Positions 38,073 to 47,534 are shown, counted from the first letter of the stretch. The stretch is DNA of 64,000 nucleotides from Steroidobacter denitrificans (GCF_001579945.1 NZ_CP011971.1:1700001-1764000), one strand, 5' to 3'. Numbers and translations are program-made. The notes: generated from the letters alone by a model not told the origin.

Positions 38073-38571
38073 CGCCCATCACCTTCTATTGGTGATTGCG
38101 TACTGTACGTACCGTTGCGTCGCAGCCCCGCCCATTGACGCTCAAACCACCGACAAGAAGACGTCAGCGAAAGCGGGTTTCCGCTACGCCTTTCGCTGGT
38201 CACGAAGCGCCTAAGTACATGCTTAACTATTAGTCGATCCACCGTCTCGTAAATACCCGTCATCCTGGGCAGGAAAACGTAGGTCTGCTGCCTATAATTG
38301 ACCGCACAACCCTGCTGATCCGCTCCCTGCGGTACGCAGCACAGCCATCGTATTCATTCCCGGCTGCCGGCTGCCGGCTGCCCACCAAACGGCGCCTAAA
38401 GCATTAATAAACAATCGTGCCTGTTTTTTTATAGTATAGTGTAACATTATCAGTTCCAAGCCTTCATCAGAAGATCTAAGTACTTTGGGAATCAATCCAA
38501 GTGGCATCGGTACCGTGGCGCGATTGTGATCGTGCAGGTAACGACTCGATCAACGACTGTGGAGATCGAAC
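38073..38571. other. About 500 bases without a supported gene
   Basis: No coding region is supported. The segment contains a short AT-rich stretch (TTTTTTTATAGTATAGTG near 38424) that could hold a promoter for the following broken gene. Confidence 0.5.
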
Positions 38572-38823
38572 ATGGGTATCAGAACATTGGGATCGGAAGA
38601 ACTGGGCGCGAAACAGGCCATCATCAAGGTGATTCACCGCGATTGCCGCAGCATGGACCGTACGGATGAAGATATCGGCAAGTTCTGCTGGCATCCAGGC
38701 GGAACCTGTGACTACGCACCACTTTATTAAGGGTCCATTCGAAGGGTTCATCGAATGGCTGCGGCCGGTGCACGCGACGATGCTCACCACACGTCATACC
38801 GTCAGCAACGTCCTGATCGAATC
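38572..38823 (+). pseudogene. SnoaL-like/NTF2-fold protein, frameshifted fragment
   Basis: MGIRTLGSEELGAKQAIIKV and HRDCRSMDRTDEDIGKFCWHP lead to a TAA at 38728. The next frame continues KGPFEGFIEWLRPVHATMLTTRH and SNVLIES. Together they match the N-terminal half of SnoaL-like dehydratase/cyclase domains common in aromatic and steroid catabolism. The rest is replaced by an unrelated flavoprotein fragment. Confidence 0.65.
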
Positions 38824-39122
38824 AGATTTATTTTCAAGAAAATCAGCTCGGCCGGCTCGGTGCGCGTGTTCGCCTGGAAACGACGACGAACCGGGACATG
38901 ATCAGATCACTTTATCCGGATACCATCGTCATCGCCACGGGTTCCACTCCTCGCCGGCCGCATGATACCGCCAACATTGGGCTGCCGCACGTGATCCAGG
39001 GCTGGGACGTGCTGGCGGGCAAGGTGAGGCCGGGCAGCGCGCCGCGTGAGGTAATGGCGCCCGGCCTCGTATCGAAGGATTTCCCGAACCGGGCCGCCGT
39101 CACTAGGTGCAAACCACAGTGA
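38824..39122 (+). pseudogene. Fragment of an OYE-type reductase, nucleotide-binding part
   Basis: IYFQENQLGRLGARVRLE and SLYPDTIVIATGSTPRRPH, then LPHVIQGWDVLAGKVRPG, match the NAD/FAD-binding C-terminal half of 2,4-dienoyl-CoA reductase-like Old Yellow Enzymes. It has no start and ends early. A complementary N-terminal fragment lies at 45345-46299 on the other strand. Confidence 0.7.
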
Positions 39123-39138
39123 CCGTGAGGGATCAACC

Positions 39139-39924
39139 CTATGTGGCAGACGAGCTTAACAGCGCCTCGATTTCCTTCTGCCGAGGATTTCGCCGCAGCG
39201 TCAAGCCGCCGTTCACCTGAAGATTCTGCCCAGTCATGAAACATGCATCGGAAGCGAGCCACAGCGCGGCCTCGGCCACATCCTCTACCGTGCCAATCCG
39301 TCCGAGCGGATATTCTTTCCGGAACAGTTCAACGAAAGCGGGAGTTTGGAACGCCTCCGAGGTCATCGGCGTATCGGTCAGCCCGGGTGAAATCGAATTT
39401 GCCCGGATACCGCGCTCGCCGTATTCATTGGCGATGCACCGAATGACATGATCGATACCGGCCTTCGTTCCCATGTAGGCAGCATGGTTATCGAGCATGA
39501 TCGTCGCCGTAGCCGAAGAGATCTGTATGATCGATCCGCTGTCCGCCATTCCCTTGAGGACTTCCTGGAAAAACTGGAATGGACCGGTGAACTGAACCGC
39601 GGTCATGTAATCCAGATCGGCGCGTGTCGTCTCGAGAAACGGCTTCAGCAATCCATAGCCGGTCGCGTTTATGGCGACATCGAGCTTACCGAACCGGTCT
39701 AGCGTTGCGGCCACGAGAGCTCGAAGATCGGCCTGATTCGTTATGTCGCAACCGCAGCTGGACCCGTCGATCTCATCCGCCAGATTCCGCAAATTGTCCT
39801 TGTTGCGCCCGGCCACCATGACTTTGGCCCCCTCGCGAGCGAAACGGCGCGCCATCACCTGACCCATGTTGCCGGCGCCCGCGGCGCCGAGGATGACTAC
39901 AACCTTTTCCTGAATGCTATGCAC
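39139..39924 (-). CDS. Short-chain dehydrogenase/reductase
   Basis: The 261-aa enzyme has cofactor motif GAAGAGNMG, GCDITNQ, the catalytic Ser in QISSATATIM and YMGTK. The substrate is unknown. The glycine motif is an AGAGNMG variant of the usual TGxxxGIG. It heads a run of - strand catabolic genes. Confidence 0.85.
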   Translation of the reverse strand: MHSIQEKVVVILGAAGAGNMGQVMARRFAREGAKVMVAGRNKDNLRNLADEIDGSSCGCDITNQADLRALVAATLDRFGKLDVAINATGYGLLKPFLETTRADLDYMTAVQFTGPFQFFQEVLKGMADSGSIIQISSATATIMLDNHAAYMGTKAGIDHVIRCIANEYGERGIRANSISPGLTDTPMTSEAFQTPAFVELFRKEYPLGRIGTVEDVAEAALWLASDACFMTGQNLQVNGGLTLRRNPRQKEIEALLSSSAT

Positions 39925-39971
39925 CGCTTTTCTCCTGCGAAAGCCACTTCACGCAGACCATCACCGTAAAA

Positions 39972-40709
39972 CTAGACCGTGGTCCATCCGCCATCCACAT
40001 CCAGGATCATGCCGGTCGCGTAGTCGCAATTGATGAGAAACATCGCCGCTGCCGCCATATCGCGCGCCGTTCCCGATCGCTTCAATGGAATCGAGTTGTC
40101 GATAAAGCTCCGGCGAACTATGTCATCGGGCAATTGGCCATCGATTGCGCGCTCGTACTCCTCGTCCGTGAGGATCAGGCCAGGAGACAAGACGTTTACC
40201 CGAATGCCGCGAGGTGCCAACTCGAACGCGAGCTGGCGCCCCATGGAATTGACCGCGCCGCACACCGCCGTGCCGCCGGCGTAGTTAGCGATGGCCGCCT
40301 TCGCGGCAATCCCCGAACAGAGCATGATCGACCCGCCGGCAGGCATCTTGGGCACGGCATAGTGGCAGGCGTACATCTGGCCGAAGAATCTTCCGGCAAA
40401 AAGCTCTACCCACCGCGCCGGCGGCAACTCGTCGATCGCGCCGAATACCCATCCTCCGGCGCAAGTCACCAGCACATCCACGCGATCCAACGGCTCGAAG
40501 AGGGCCTTCACCTGGGTTTCATCCGCGACATCGACGCTGATGCCGACCGCGCCGTGACCGATCGAGGTAACCGCCTTCTCCAGGCGGTCTGCGTCGCGAG
40601 CGGCAACAATGACCTTTGCGCCTTCGGCCGCGAACCGACGGCCGATCTCGAGGCCTATATTCGAGCTGCCGCCGGTAATTACGGCAACTTTGCCATCAAG
40701 TATACCCAT
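39972..40709 (-). CDS. Short-chain dehydrogenase-like protein lacking the catalytic lysine
   Basis: The 245-aa protein has TGGSSNIG, VDVADETQ, CAGG (in place of NNAG) and the C-terminal GMILDVDGGWTTV. Where catalytic YxxxK is expected it reads NYAGGTAVCGAVNSM, so the Tyr is kept but Lys is Thr. It may use a different mechanism or be a non-classical SDR. Same strand and cluster as its neighbours. Confidence 0.8.
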   Translation of the reverse strand: MGILDGKVAVITGGSSNIGLEIGRRFAAEGAKVIVAARDADRLEKAVTSIGHGAVGISVDVADETQVKALFEPLDRVDVLVTCAGGWVFGAIDELPPARWVELFAGRFFGQMYACHYAVPKMPAGGSIMLCSGIAAKAAIANYAGGTAVCGAVNSMGRQLAFELAPRGIRVNVLSPGLILTDEEYERAIDGQLPDDIVRRSFIDNSIPLKRSGTARDMAAAAMFLINCDYATGMILDVDGGWTTV

Positions 40710-40826
40710 TGATGCCCTCCTTCATCTTGCATCCCGCTGGATAGGAATCCGTGTGAACAGCTCATGCACCGGCAATCCGCAGGATCGACGCCTGCGTAAC
40801 ACGAGCGGCGCACGGTGCAGGCCGAG

Positions 40827-41834
40827 CTAGTATCTCCAGCGCGGGTACGGCGGAATGATCGAGTATTCGGAGCAGCCATATCCCCTCTCTCCTGTTTCCT
40901 CGACCTCATAATCGAAAAAGGACTCGTAGCAATCCAGAGTGCACTCCGCCTCGTTCTCGCCGCGCATCAAGCCATTCATCGTGTGGGCATACTTGCGCCC
41001 GGTCCTGACGTGAATGACCTTCCCTCCGGGAAGAATGAACCGGTACCGGAAGCTCATCGCAGTGCGACCATCGGCTTCGGTACGAATCTCGCAGCTGGCG
41101 CCTTCGATGGGGTGGCTGCCATTGGCATCGGACAGAAAGCCGCCGGACCGGGGAGCTCCTTCGAACGGCGGCTTGAAATCGGGATTCATCCAGCCAAAGG
41201 CGTTCAGATGCATGCTTTCCGTCTGAATCGAAGGCCAGAAATGAAACAGGCTGTCGCGGTGGCTCAGCGGCGCGAGCTCCCAAGGCGTTTCATGGCTGAA
41301 ACGATTGGTCCAGGAATGATCCCGATGAGCAAATGAATTGATCTGGCGACGGCCCTGCCGCGGGCCGGCTCTGACTTCGAATTCGCCGGTACACAGCATG
41401 CCCTGCTCATAGTGACCACCATAGTTGTATTCAGCAGAGCTCGTCAGCGGATTGCCGCCGATGCAGTCATTGTAATCGAAAACCGGGAAGCGGCCTTTGT
41501 AGAGAAGATCGAAGCCGTACTTTGGGCCATCGAAAGTGACACGAATCTGCTCGAGCGGCTTGACGACCTCATATGTCATCCGGCCTTCACTCAGGCGGTC
41601 GAACTTCTGGACATTGGGCAAGACCACCTTGTTGGCCCAGGGTTGAACCACGCCATCGATGACCATCATCGTGCTGAACCGCGCGTAACCCTTGTTCAGG
41701 CTGGCATGAATGTGATTTACACCGAAAATATCCGCTTCTCGATCACAGATGGAGAGCCAGAAATTGTCGCTGAACAGTCCCTTGCTTTCATCCGAGGTGC
41801 GATGCAGATATTCGTCTTCAGTGCGTACGGTCAT
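40827..41834 (-). CDS. DUF7064/DUF7065-type protein (lipocalin-like, CrtC/AttH-related)
   Basis: The 335-aa cytoplasmic protein has two beta-rich halves with HRDHSWTNRF and FHFWPSIQTESMHLNAFGW. It resembles proteins next to SDRs, phosphotransferases and hydratases in catabolic clusters of sphingomonads and actinobacteria (family names from memory). No catalytic role is established. It fits the local cluster. Confidence 0.6.
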   Translation of the reverse strand: MTVRTEDEYLHRTSDESKGLFSDNFWLSICDREADIFGVNHIHASLNKGYARFSTMMVIDGVVQPWANKVVLPNVQKFDRLSEGRMTYEVVKPLEQIRVTFDGPKYGFDLLYKGRFPVFDYNDCIGGNPLTSSAEYNYGGHYEQGMLCTGEFEVRAGPRQGRRQINSFAHRDHSWTNRFSHETPWELAPLSHRDSLFHFWPSIQTESMHLNAFGWMNPDFKPPFEGAPRSGGFLSDANGSHPIEGASCEIRTEADGRTAMSFRYRFILPGGKVIHVRTGRKYAHTMNGLMRGENEAECTLDCYESFFDYEVEETGERGYGCSEYSIIPPYPRWRY

Positions 41835-41910
41835 GGTCGATCAACTCCTATGAATCACGAGACGGAAGAAGTCAACTTCGGGCTGTTCGGGAATTCTGTG
41901 TTTCCCGGCT

Positions 41911-42441
41911 CTACGAGCGCGCGGCCGCCCGGGCGGCAATCGACTCGCGTGCATCCACCTTCATCTTCTCCATGAATTCGGTGGTTGCCGCGTCGAAGCC
42001 TAGAATCTCGATAACCGATGCACCCGCATCTTCACAATCAAAGTATGCAAACTTCACTCCTCCGTCCGAGAGGACGCCCGATGACATTGCCGTCAGCCCC
42101 CGACTCGTCAACATTTTCACGGCTTCTTCGAAATCCGGAACGGAGAATGCAATATGGTGTAGTCCATAGCCTTTCTTTTCGATGAATTCTTCATAGATGC
42201 TTGCCCCCCGGGCAGGTTCGATCAGCTCGATCTGCACATCCCCGGCATACCCCAGCGATAGCTTCATGGAAGAATCCGCAGGTTTTCCACGGTAGTAGCA
42301 TCCCTCCCCAAGAACGATCTCCATCGTCGTCCATGCCGGGACACTCAATATTCGCCCGAACCATTTCTCGGCGGCGGCGAGATCCCTGACGACATAGGCC
42401 GTCTGGAAGTAATACGGACCCAGGCGGAAATCGACAGTCAT
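41911..42441 (-). CDS. VOC-family (glyoxalase-like) protein
   Basis: The 176-aa metal-dependent vicinal-oxygen-chelate fold protein has QTAYVVRDLAAAEKWFG at the start and GLHHIAFSVPDFEEAVKML in the second repeat; the metal ligands may be the His and Glu in YGLHHIAF and SVIEILGFD. It could act as an epimerase, isomerase or ring-cleaving dioxygenase. ATG 42441 is chosen as the family start; upstream in-frame sequence is not conserved-looking. Confidence 0.8.
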   Translation of the reverse strand: MTVDFRLGPYYFQTAYVVRDLAAAEKWFGRILSVPAWTTMEIVLGEGCYYRGKPADSSMKLSLGYAGDVQIELIEPARGASIYEEFIEKKGYGLHHIAFSVPDFEEAVKMLTSRGLTAMSSGVLSDGGVKFAYFDCEDAGASVIEILGFDAATTEFMEKMKVDARESIAARAAARS

Positions 42442-42452
42442 GATGCTTCCCC

Positions 42453-43508
42453 TCAAGGGCTCAGGACGACTTTGACGGCACCGCTGCTCTTGTCTGCCGC
42501 GATCTCGAAGGCCTCGCTGATGCGATCCAGTGGTAATACATGGGTAATGAGATCCTGCATCGGAACTTTCCGCGAGCCCATGAGCTCGACCGTGTAAGCA
42601 AAATCCGTCTTTACTCCATGCGCCCCATAGGTCAGGCAAAAGCGATAGGTCACATCCTTCAGCACGGCCTTCCAGGAATCCATGGGCACCAGTTCGTCCC
42701 ACAAGCCGAGCACGACCACCTCTCCCCGAGGCCTGACGACTTCGGTCGCATAGTCCAGGGTGGGCGCATGGCCACCCACAGTCTCCACGACGATATCAGC
42801 CCCCAGACCGTCGAGTTCCGCTCTGATCTCATCCACGCATTTCGAGTCCGTGCTGCGCACGACCGCATCTGCGCCAAACCGCCTCGCGAAGGCGGCCTGC
42901 TGCTCGTGCTTTGCGGTCGCTACTACGCGGCTTGCACCCATCGCCTTGGCGGCCCCGATCGCGGCCAACCCGACGACGCCGGAGCCCAGAACCACTACCT
43001 GCTCTCCGCCATGGAGCCCGACCCGCCTGAGCGCGCTGACCGGAACGGCGGCGGGTTCCGCGATGGCCGCAGCATGCGTCTCGATGGAATCCGGCAGGAG
43101 ATGTAAGCCTCTTTCGGAGAGCTTGAGGTATTCCACGAATCCACCGACCGAATGCGCCGGTCGGCCGGTGCATTGGTTGGTCCATCCCATCATGCAGTAG
43201 GAACACCTGCCGCAGGATGTGCTATGGAAGAAATCGACGGCCACCCGGTCGCCGACCTTGACGGCGCCGACGCCTTCACCCGCTTCCACCACCACGCCGG
43301 CGAATTCGTGTCCTCCGGCTCCTGGCATCGGATAACAGGACATCGCGTTCGCCGATCCGCCGCCGTACCAGAAATGCAGGTTGCTGCCGCAAATGCCATG
43401 ACCTTCTATCTTGACGATCACGGAATCGCGGTCGACGACTGGTTTGTCCACCTCGACGATCTCGAACCTTCGAGGAGCCACGAGTGTCACCGATCTCATC
43501 TTTGTCAT
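42453..43508 (-). CDS. Zinc-dependent medium-chain dehydrogenase (threonine/sorbitol dehydrogenase-like)
   Basis: The 351-aa MDR enzyme has a catalytic-zinc Cys in HGICGSN, GGHEFAGVV, the structural-zinc lobe CGRCSYCMMGWTNQC and Rossmann GSGVVGLAAIGAA. The substrate is unknown; position 11 bases after the VOC gene suggests an alcohol intermediate of the same pathway. Confidence 0.88.
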   Translation of the reverse strand: MTKMRSVTLVAPRRFEIVEVDKPVVDRDSVIVKIEGHGICGSNLHFWYGGGSANAMSCYPMPGAGGHEFAGVVVEAGEGVGAVKVGDRVAVDFFHSTSCGRCSYCMMGWTNQCTGRPAHSVGGFVEYLKLSERGLHLLPDSIETHAAAIAEPAAVPVSALRRVGLHGGEQVVVLGSGVVGLAAIGAAKAMGASRVVATAKHEQQAAFARRFGADAVVRSTDSKCVDEIRAELDGLGADIVVETVGGHAPTLDYATEVVRPRGEVVVLGLWDELVPMDSWKAVLKDVTYRFCLTYGAHGVKTDFAYTVELMGSRKVPMQDLITHVLPLDRISEAFEIAADKSSGAVKVVLSP

Positions 43509-43660
43509 AACTGTCTCGATAAAAACCGTCTATCCTGATTTTAATTATCGTCCGGCGGGATCCCGTCGCCAGCCCCGAATGACGCCGGAGCACGGGGCGG
43601 GGTCATCTCGGACGCTCAGGACATCCAACGAAACGAGCCCATGCCCGTTCCTGTCGATGC

Positions 43661-44170
43661 TCAGGGACCATCTTGTCGGGCGCTCTTGGAATCCTCTTTG
43701 CGAAGATCCTGCTTGCCGTCACGATCGCGGGTCGTCAGTTCGGCGAAAACCTGCGTCTGGGCGCCCTCGCCCTCGCGTCGCGCGCTTCGCACGAAATAAC
43801 GCTGAATCTCGAGCAGCCGCTCGCAGGCTGCATCCGATTCCGACACTGCACGACAGCGTTGCGCCAGGGCCTCGAGCCGCTCCTTCACCTCGGCGTTCTC
43901 GGCCATGAGCTGATCGACATCCCAGCCATCGGCACTGCAGTCGATCGCCTCCCCTGCGTTGCGGAGCAGCAAGGCCCCCTCCTCCGTATCGGCCTTGATG
44001 CGTTTGAGCGCCGCCGGCTCGAATGATCGCGGCAGCTCGTTCAGCAGAACGATCAACTGCTCCGCCTGGATACGAGCCATGGCGTCGCTGAGATACGGCA
44101 GAATCCACTCTCGAATGCAGGCTGCCATGCCTGCCGTCATTTGTTTCAATGGAATCATTTGTCCGATCAT
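43661..44170 (-). CDS. Hypothetical protein, 169 aa, coupled to phosphotransferase gene
   Basis: It was not recognised. It is mainly helical (AMARIQAEQLIVLLNELPRS; AENAEVKERLEALAQRCRA) with a charged C-terminus. Its start overlaps the phosphotransferase stop by 4 bases, so they are co-translated. Proteins of this type accompany acyl-CoA or terpenoid catabolic phosphotransferases, but the function is open. Confidence 0.6.
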   Translation of the reverse strand: MIGQMIPLKQMTAGMAACIREWILPYLSDAMARIQAEQLIVLLNELPRSFEPAALKRIKADTEEGALLLRNAGEAIDCSADGWDVDQLMAENAEVKERLEALAQRCRAVSESDAACERLLEIQRYFVRSARREGEGAQTQVFAELTTRDRDGKQDLRKEDSKSARQDGP

Positions 44171-45165
44171 TTTCCGAGCCCTATGGCTTCAGCTTCGGCC
44201 GGAATATTGTTCACGATCGCATCTATTCCTATCTGTACCAGTCGAAGGTCGGACGATCTTCCATCCGCGAAAACCTTCAGGGCAGTAAGCCCCACCAGAT
44301 CGGCTTTGAGCGTCTCGAGAAGCGTCCAATATCGCACGCGGTCCTCATCTACGACGATTCCCGAGCGCTGCTCGTATCTGCCTGCCATCTCGCCACTGAT
44401 GCTGCACCAGCCCGCCAGGTGCAAAAGGCGCGTAAAAGCGATATCGGCCATCGGATCACCGATATAGACCCGCTCCCAGTCGAGCACGGCACGTATCTTG
44501 CCGTCGCGCCAGACGAAATTTCCCATACGATAGTCGTTGTGAACCAATGACAGTCTCGGGCAGTAAGGCTTGCGGACGCGCAGATAGTGGATGACTTCCC
44601 GCAGGACAGGATGTGGTCTGAGTTTGACGCGATCAAGCAATTCCTCGCATCGATCGAGCGCGAGAGCAGCGGGGTCCGTCCGTTCTTTCGGAACGCCGAG
44701 GAACGAAAGTCCTTTCGCCTCCCAATCAAAGGTGTGGAGTTTTGCCAGCACGTCCGTGAACTGGCGCTTGATTTCCAGCCGCTGCTCTTCGGGAACGGCA
44801 TCACCCCACGGCAGAGGCACGTCGCCTTCGATGAATTCCATGATGTAAAAGGACGTTCCCAGAACCGAGCCGGTCGGATTGCACCAATACACCTCCGGCG
44901 TCGGAACGCCCGAATCCGCGAGCGCCTTCAGGACTCTGAACTCGACACTTGCGTCGTACGGCTCCAACAAGCCCGCACGCGGCGCCTTGCGCATGATGAG
45001 CGAGGAGACTTTACGCTCCCCGCGTTCGAGCCAGCTTGCCGTCAGTCGCCATGTCTCGTACGAGAAACCGCCTGGCATGCGCTCCAGATCGCGGACCTCC
45101 GACGCGCCACCGGTCTGCTCGTCAATGAATGCCGCCAGCCTGGCGCTCATCTCAGCAATGTTCAT
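44167..45165 (-). CDS. APH-like phosphotransferase family protein
   Basis: The 332-aa kinase-fold protein has the catalytic loop LVHNDYRMGNFVW (HxDxxxxN) and the metal site AVLDWERVYIGDP. It is of the ACAD10/aminoglycoside-phosphotransferase-like type seen in catabolic clusters, where it probably phosphorylates a hydroxylated intermediate, rather than an antibiotic-resistance enzyme. First gene of its pair. Confidence 0.82.
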   Translation of the reverse strand: MNIAEMSARLAAFIDEQTGGASEVRDLERMPGGFSYETWRLTASWLERGERKVSSLIMRKAPRAGLLEPYDASVEFRVLKALADSGVPTPEVYWCNPTGSVLGTSFYIMEFIEGDVPLPWGDAVPEEQRLEIKRQFTDVLAKLHTFDWEAKGLSFLGVPKERTDPAALALDRCEELLDRVKLRPHPVLREVIHYLRVRKPYCPRLSLVHNDYRMGNFVWRDGKIRAVLDWERVYIGDPMADIAFTRLLHLAGWCSISGEMAGRYEQRSGIVVDEDRVRYWTLLETLKADLVGLTALKVFADGRSSDLRLVQIGIDAIVNNIPAEAEAIGLGK

Positions 45166-45205
45166 TCCAAGAGATCCTGAAGCATGAAATCAGCGCACCG
45201 CTTGA

Positions 45206-45220
45206 TTGACGTCGAGTCAA
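45206..45220. promoter_or_regulatory. Palindrome upstream of the phosphotransferase gene
   Basis: TTGAC GTCGA GTCAA is a perfect 15-base palindrome (5-base arms), 41 bases before the start codon at 45165. It could be an operator for the catabolic operon. Confidence 0.4.
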
Positions 45221-45344
45221 GTTCCAGGCAACCATCGGAGAACCGGCGGATTTTCCATGCCGATCCAGGAAGGATCATCAGCGCGTCGCCCCGAAAAAAC
45301 GCTCTTGTGGAGGCGATCGTCCCAGCCGACGAGAAAAGATACCA

Positions 45345-46299
45345 ACAATCATGTGTGTTTTCTATAGATCAGGTGCGACGCCCCGCCAGGTGCCCCTCGA
45401 GGATCGCGGACTGCGTGCATCCCCGACGACCGCTCGCGCGCCCTGACGGTAGACTTCCCGCTCGAGCCAGTCGGTAATATCGCCGATACCCATGCGGCGC
45501 GGCGCCCGCTTTGCGACATTGACGGCGCCACCCCAGCCGGCTGGAAGCCTCGGCGAGTATCACCCGATGCCCTCCGAGCGCAGCCACCCTGGCAGCTTCC
45601 AGACCTGACGGACCGCCACCGACCACGAGCACCGTTCGGAGCCGGGTGACCGCACGATGAACTCTTCGGACAAGGCGGCCTCATTGTCCACCGTAACGTT
45701 GACGGTGCATCCCATGCGACCCGCGGTCAACAAACCGCCGATACATCCATGATTGCAGCCGATACAAGGTCTGATCTCCTCGGTCCGCCCTATCTCGTCT
45801 TGCGCACCAAATCCGGATCAGCGATATGCGCCCGTGTTAATGCAACCAGATCGACCCCTCGTGCGCAGATCACCTGATCCGCTTCCTCGAGAGTCCGGAA
45901 ACGCCCGCTGACCAGCACCTACAGCCGCGTCGCCTTCCTGACCGGCTCACCGTACGGCAACTCATATCCCACCGGTTCGTGCATTGCGCCGATGATCTTA
46001 TGAGGGTTGTAATCCGTACCGATCGTAAGATTGACGAAATCGATCAGGCCACGCTCCTCGAAGGCCCTAGCCACCCGCGCCACGTCGTCCGGCTCCATGC
46101 CTCCCGGTAGGAGTTCGGAACTCAGCCGCACTCCGAGTGCCATGGTGGAAGGGGTCGCGCTGCGCACCGCGGACAGCAATTCGAGAGGAAGGCGCAGCCG
46201 ATTCTCGAAACTACCACCATATTCGTCGTCTCTGAAATTATGGAGCGGCGAGAGAAACTGCTGAACCAGGTAGCCGTGCGCCAGCAGCAACGCGATCAA
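45345..46299 (-). pseudogene. OYE-type flavin/Fe-S reductase, multiply disrupted
   Basis: [21 protein letters not shown] is the barrel signature of 2,4-dienoyl-CoA reductase-like Old Yellow Enzymes. A stop follows TRL at 45919; then VSGRFRTLEEADQVICARG, RPCIGCNHGCIGG (Fe-S cysteines) and GPSGLEAARVAALGGHRVIL continue in different frames. The 5' part of the barrel is missing, and the 3' end is lost at about 45345 near WLEREVYRQGARA. Confidence 0.82.
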
Positions 46300-46314
46300 A
46301 GACTGATTTCCAGT

Positions 46315-46599
46315 TCACAGGTCAACTTGATGTCGTAGGATAGGACTCGTGGAGCACGGCCGTCGACCAGTGACTAAGTTGCCACACCTACTCATGTGTG
46401 CACTGCGTATCTCGATGACGAAATCTATCGACAGTGCTCTCAGCGTCTCGAGGTTGGAATCAGCGAGATACGTCAGGGAGTCAGGCCGATATACCAAGCC
46501 GCTTCTGAGAATTTGCCCTTCCTCATTGCGATATTTGCCCAAGTCCCGCAAATTCGGCGCGTATTGCATACTAGGGATCTCTCGCGTCAAGTCGTCCAT
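46315..46599 (-). pseudogene. Tyrosine/serine phosphatase-like N-terminal fragment
   Basis: NLRDLGKYRNEEGQILRSGLVYRPDSL and SIDFVIEIRSA match the N-terminal third of protein tyrosine/serine phosphatases. Similarity is lost at about residue 68, and the catalytic Cx5R loop is absent. The remaining 26 codons are unrelated sequence before the OYE fragment. Confidence 0.65.
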
Positions 46600-46608
46600 C
46601 AGCGGCAG

Positions 46609-47352
46609 TTACACACTCTGAACGCTACCGCCATCTACGACAAACCCCTGCCCGCTGATAAAACCAGCACCAGCGGAGGCCAGGAATACCGCTGCCGGCG
46701 CGATATCGCCCGGCTGCCCGATTCTTCCCAATGCGGCCTTGCTCTCCCAGTATATGCGGTACGCATCATCTTGTGCGAATGCATCACGAGTGATGCCGGT
46801 GAGGACGGCACCGGGCTGAATGTAGTTAGCGGTTATTCCAAACTTACCGAGTTCGGATGCAAGGCTCTTCGTCAGACCAGCGACGCCGTGCTTCGTTGCC
46901 GCATAAGCTGAAAGGCCGATGCCACCGAACGACGACATTATCGACCCTATATTGATGATACGTCCTGTCGCGCTACGCTTCAGCAGCGGTAGCGCACTTC
47001 GACACATTCGAAAGACGAGCGTGAGGTTTATCAGTATTGTGTTGTTCCAGGTTTCATCACTAGTATCTTCAATGAGCGCGGAAGGAGCGATTCCCGCATT
47101 ATTGACCAGCACGTCGAGCCTCCCCCAGCGTTCCTGCGCGACCGCCAGAACTCGATCGACCGCGTCTGGTGCAGTCAAATCTATTTGTAACGGAACAATA
47201 CCGGAACATCGCAATTCCTCCGCCGAGAAAGAACTACGATCGACTGCCAGAATCTCCGCACCCGCGTCCAGATAAGCGTGTGTGATTGCCTGCCCGATGC
47301 CCGAGGCGGCACCCGTCACCAGCGCGACCCGATTCTCTAATACCCTGTTCAC
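46609..47352 (-). CDS. Short-chain dehydrogenase/reductase
   Basis: This complete 247-aa classical SDR has TGAASGIG, NNAG, the Ser region in INIGSIMSSFGG and YAATK, and ends FISGQGFVVDGGSVQSV. It is the only intact gene in the 45.3-48.9 kb debris. Substrate unknown. Confidence 0.88.
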   Translation of the reverse strand: MNRVLENRVALVTGAASGIGQAITHAYLDAGAEILAVDRSSFSAEELRCSGIVPLQIDLTAPDAVDRVLAVAQERWGRLDVLVNNAGIAPSALIEDTSDETWNNTILINLTLVFRMCRSALPLLKRSATGRIINIGSIMSSFGGIGLSAYAATKHGVAGLTKSLASELGKFGITANYIQPGAVLTGITRDAFAQDDAYRIYWESKAALGRIGQPGDIAPAAVFLASAGAGFISGQGFVVDGGSVQSV

Positions 47353-47438
47353 GTTCGATTCTCCAAATCCGGACCAATTATATAAGGCATAACCTGCGAA
47401 GCGATGCCTCCCCCTGAGACGGAGGAAGGTATGCGATC

Positions 47439-47531
47439 AAATCGACGTGCCGTCATTCACATCGAGGAGAACGCCGGTGATTCTGCCGTCTTCTTCCGAC
47501 GCGAGCAACAACGCCATGGCGGCGATTTCTT
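47439..47531 (-). pseudogene. C-terminal remnant of a short-chain dehydrogenase
   Basis: EIAAMALLLASEEDGRITGV and LLDVNDGTSI followed by a stop match the last ~30 residues of SDR enzymes. It is cut at the 5' side by the IS21 fragment on the other strand. Confidence 0.7.
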
Positions 47532-47534
47532 CCA

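Noticed and set aside
38069-38263. 64-codon - strand open frame upstream of the SDR remnant.
   Set aside because: No recognisable features, weak start and unusual composition; probably chance.
38420-38460. TAGTGTAACATTATCAG looked like a degenerate second dif half-site bounding the island.
   Set aside because: Only about 8 of 11 XerD-arm bases fit and there is no centre or XerC arm.
30041-39122. A complete filamentous prophage at dif.
   Set aside because: No zot/pI, coat, replication initiator or second dif was found; only small phage-type genes are present.
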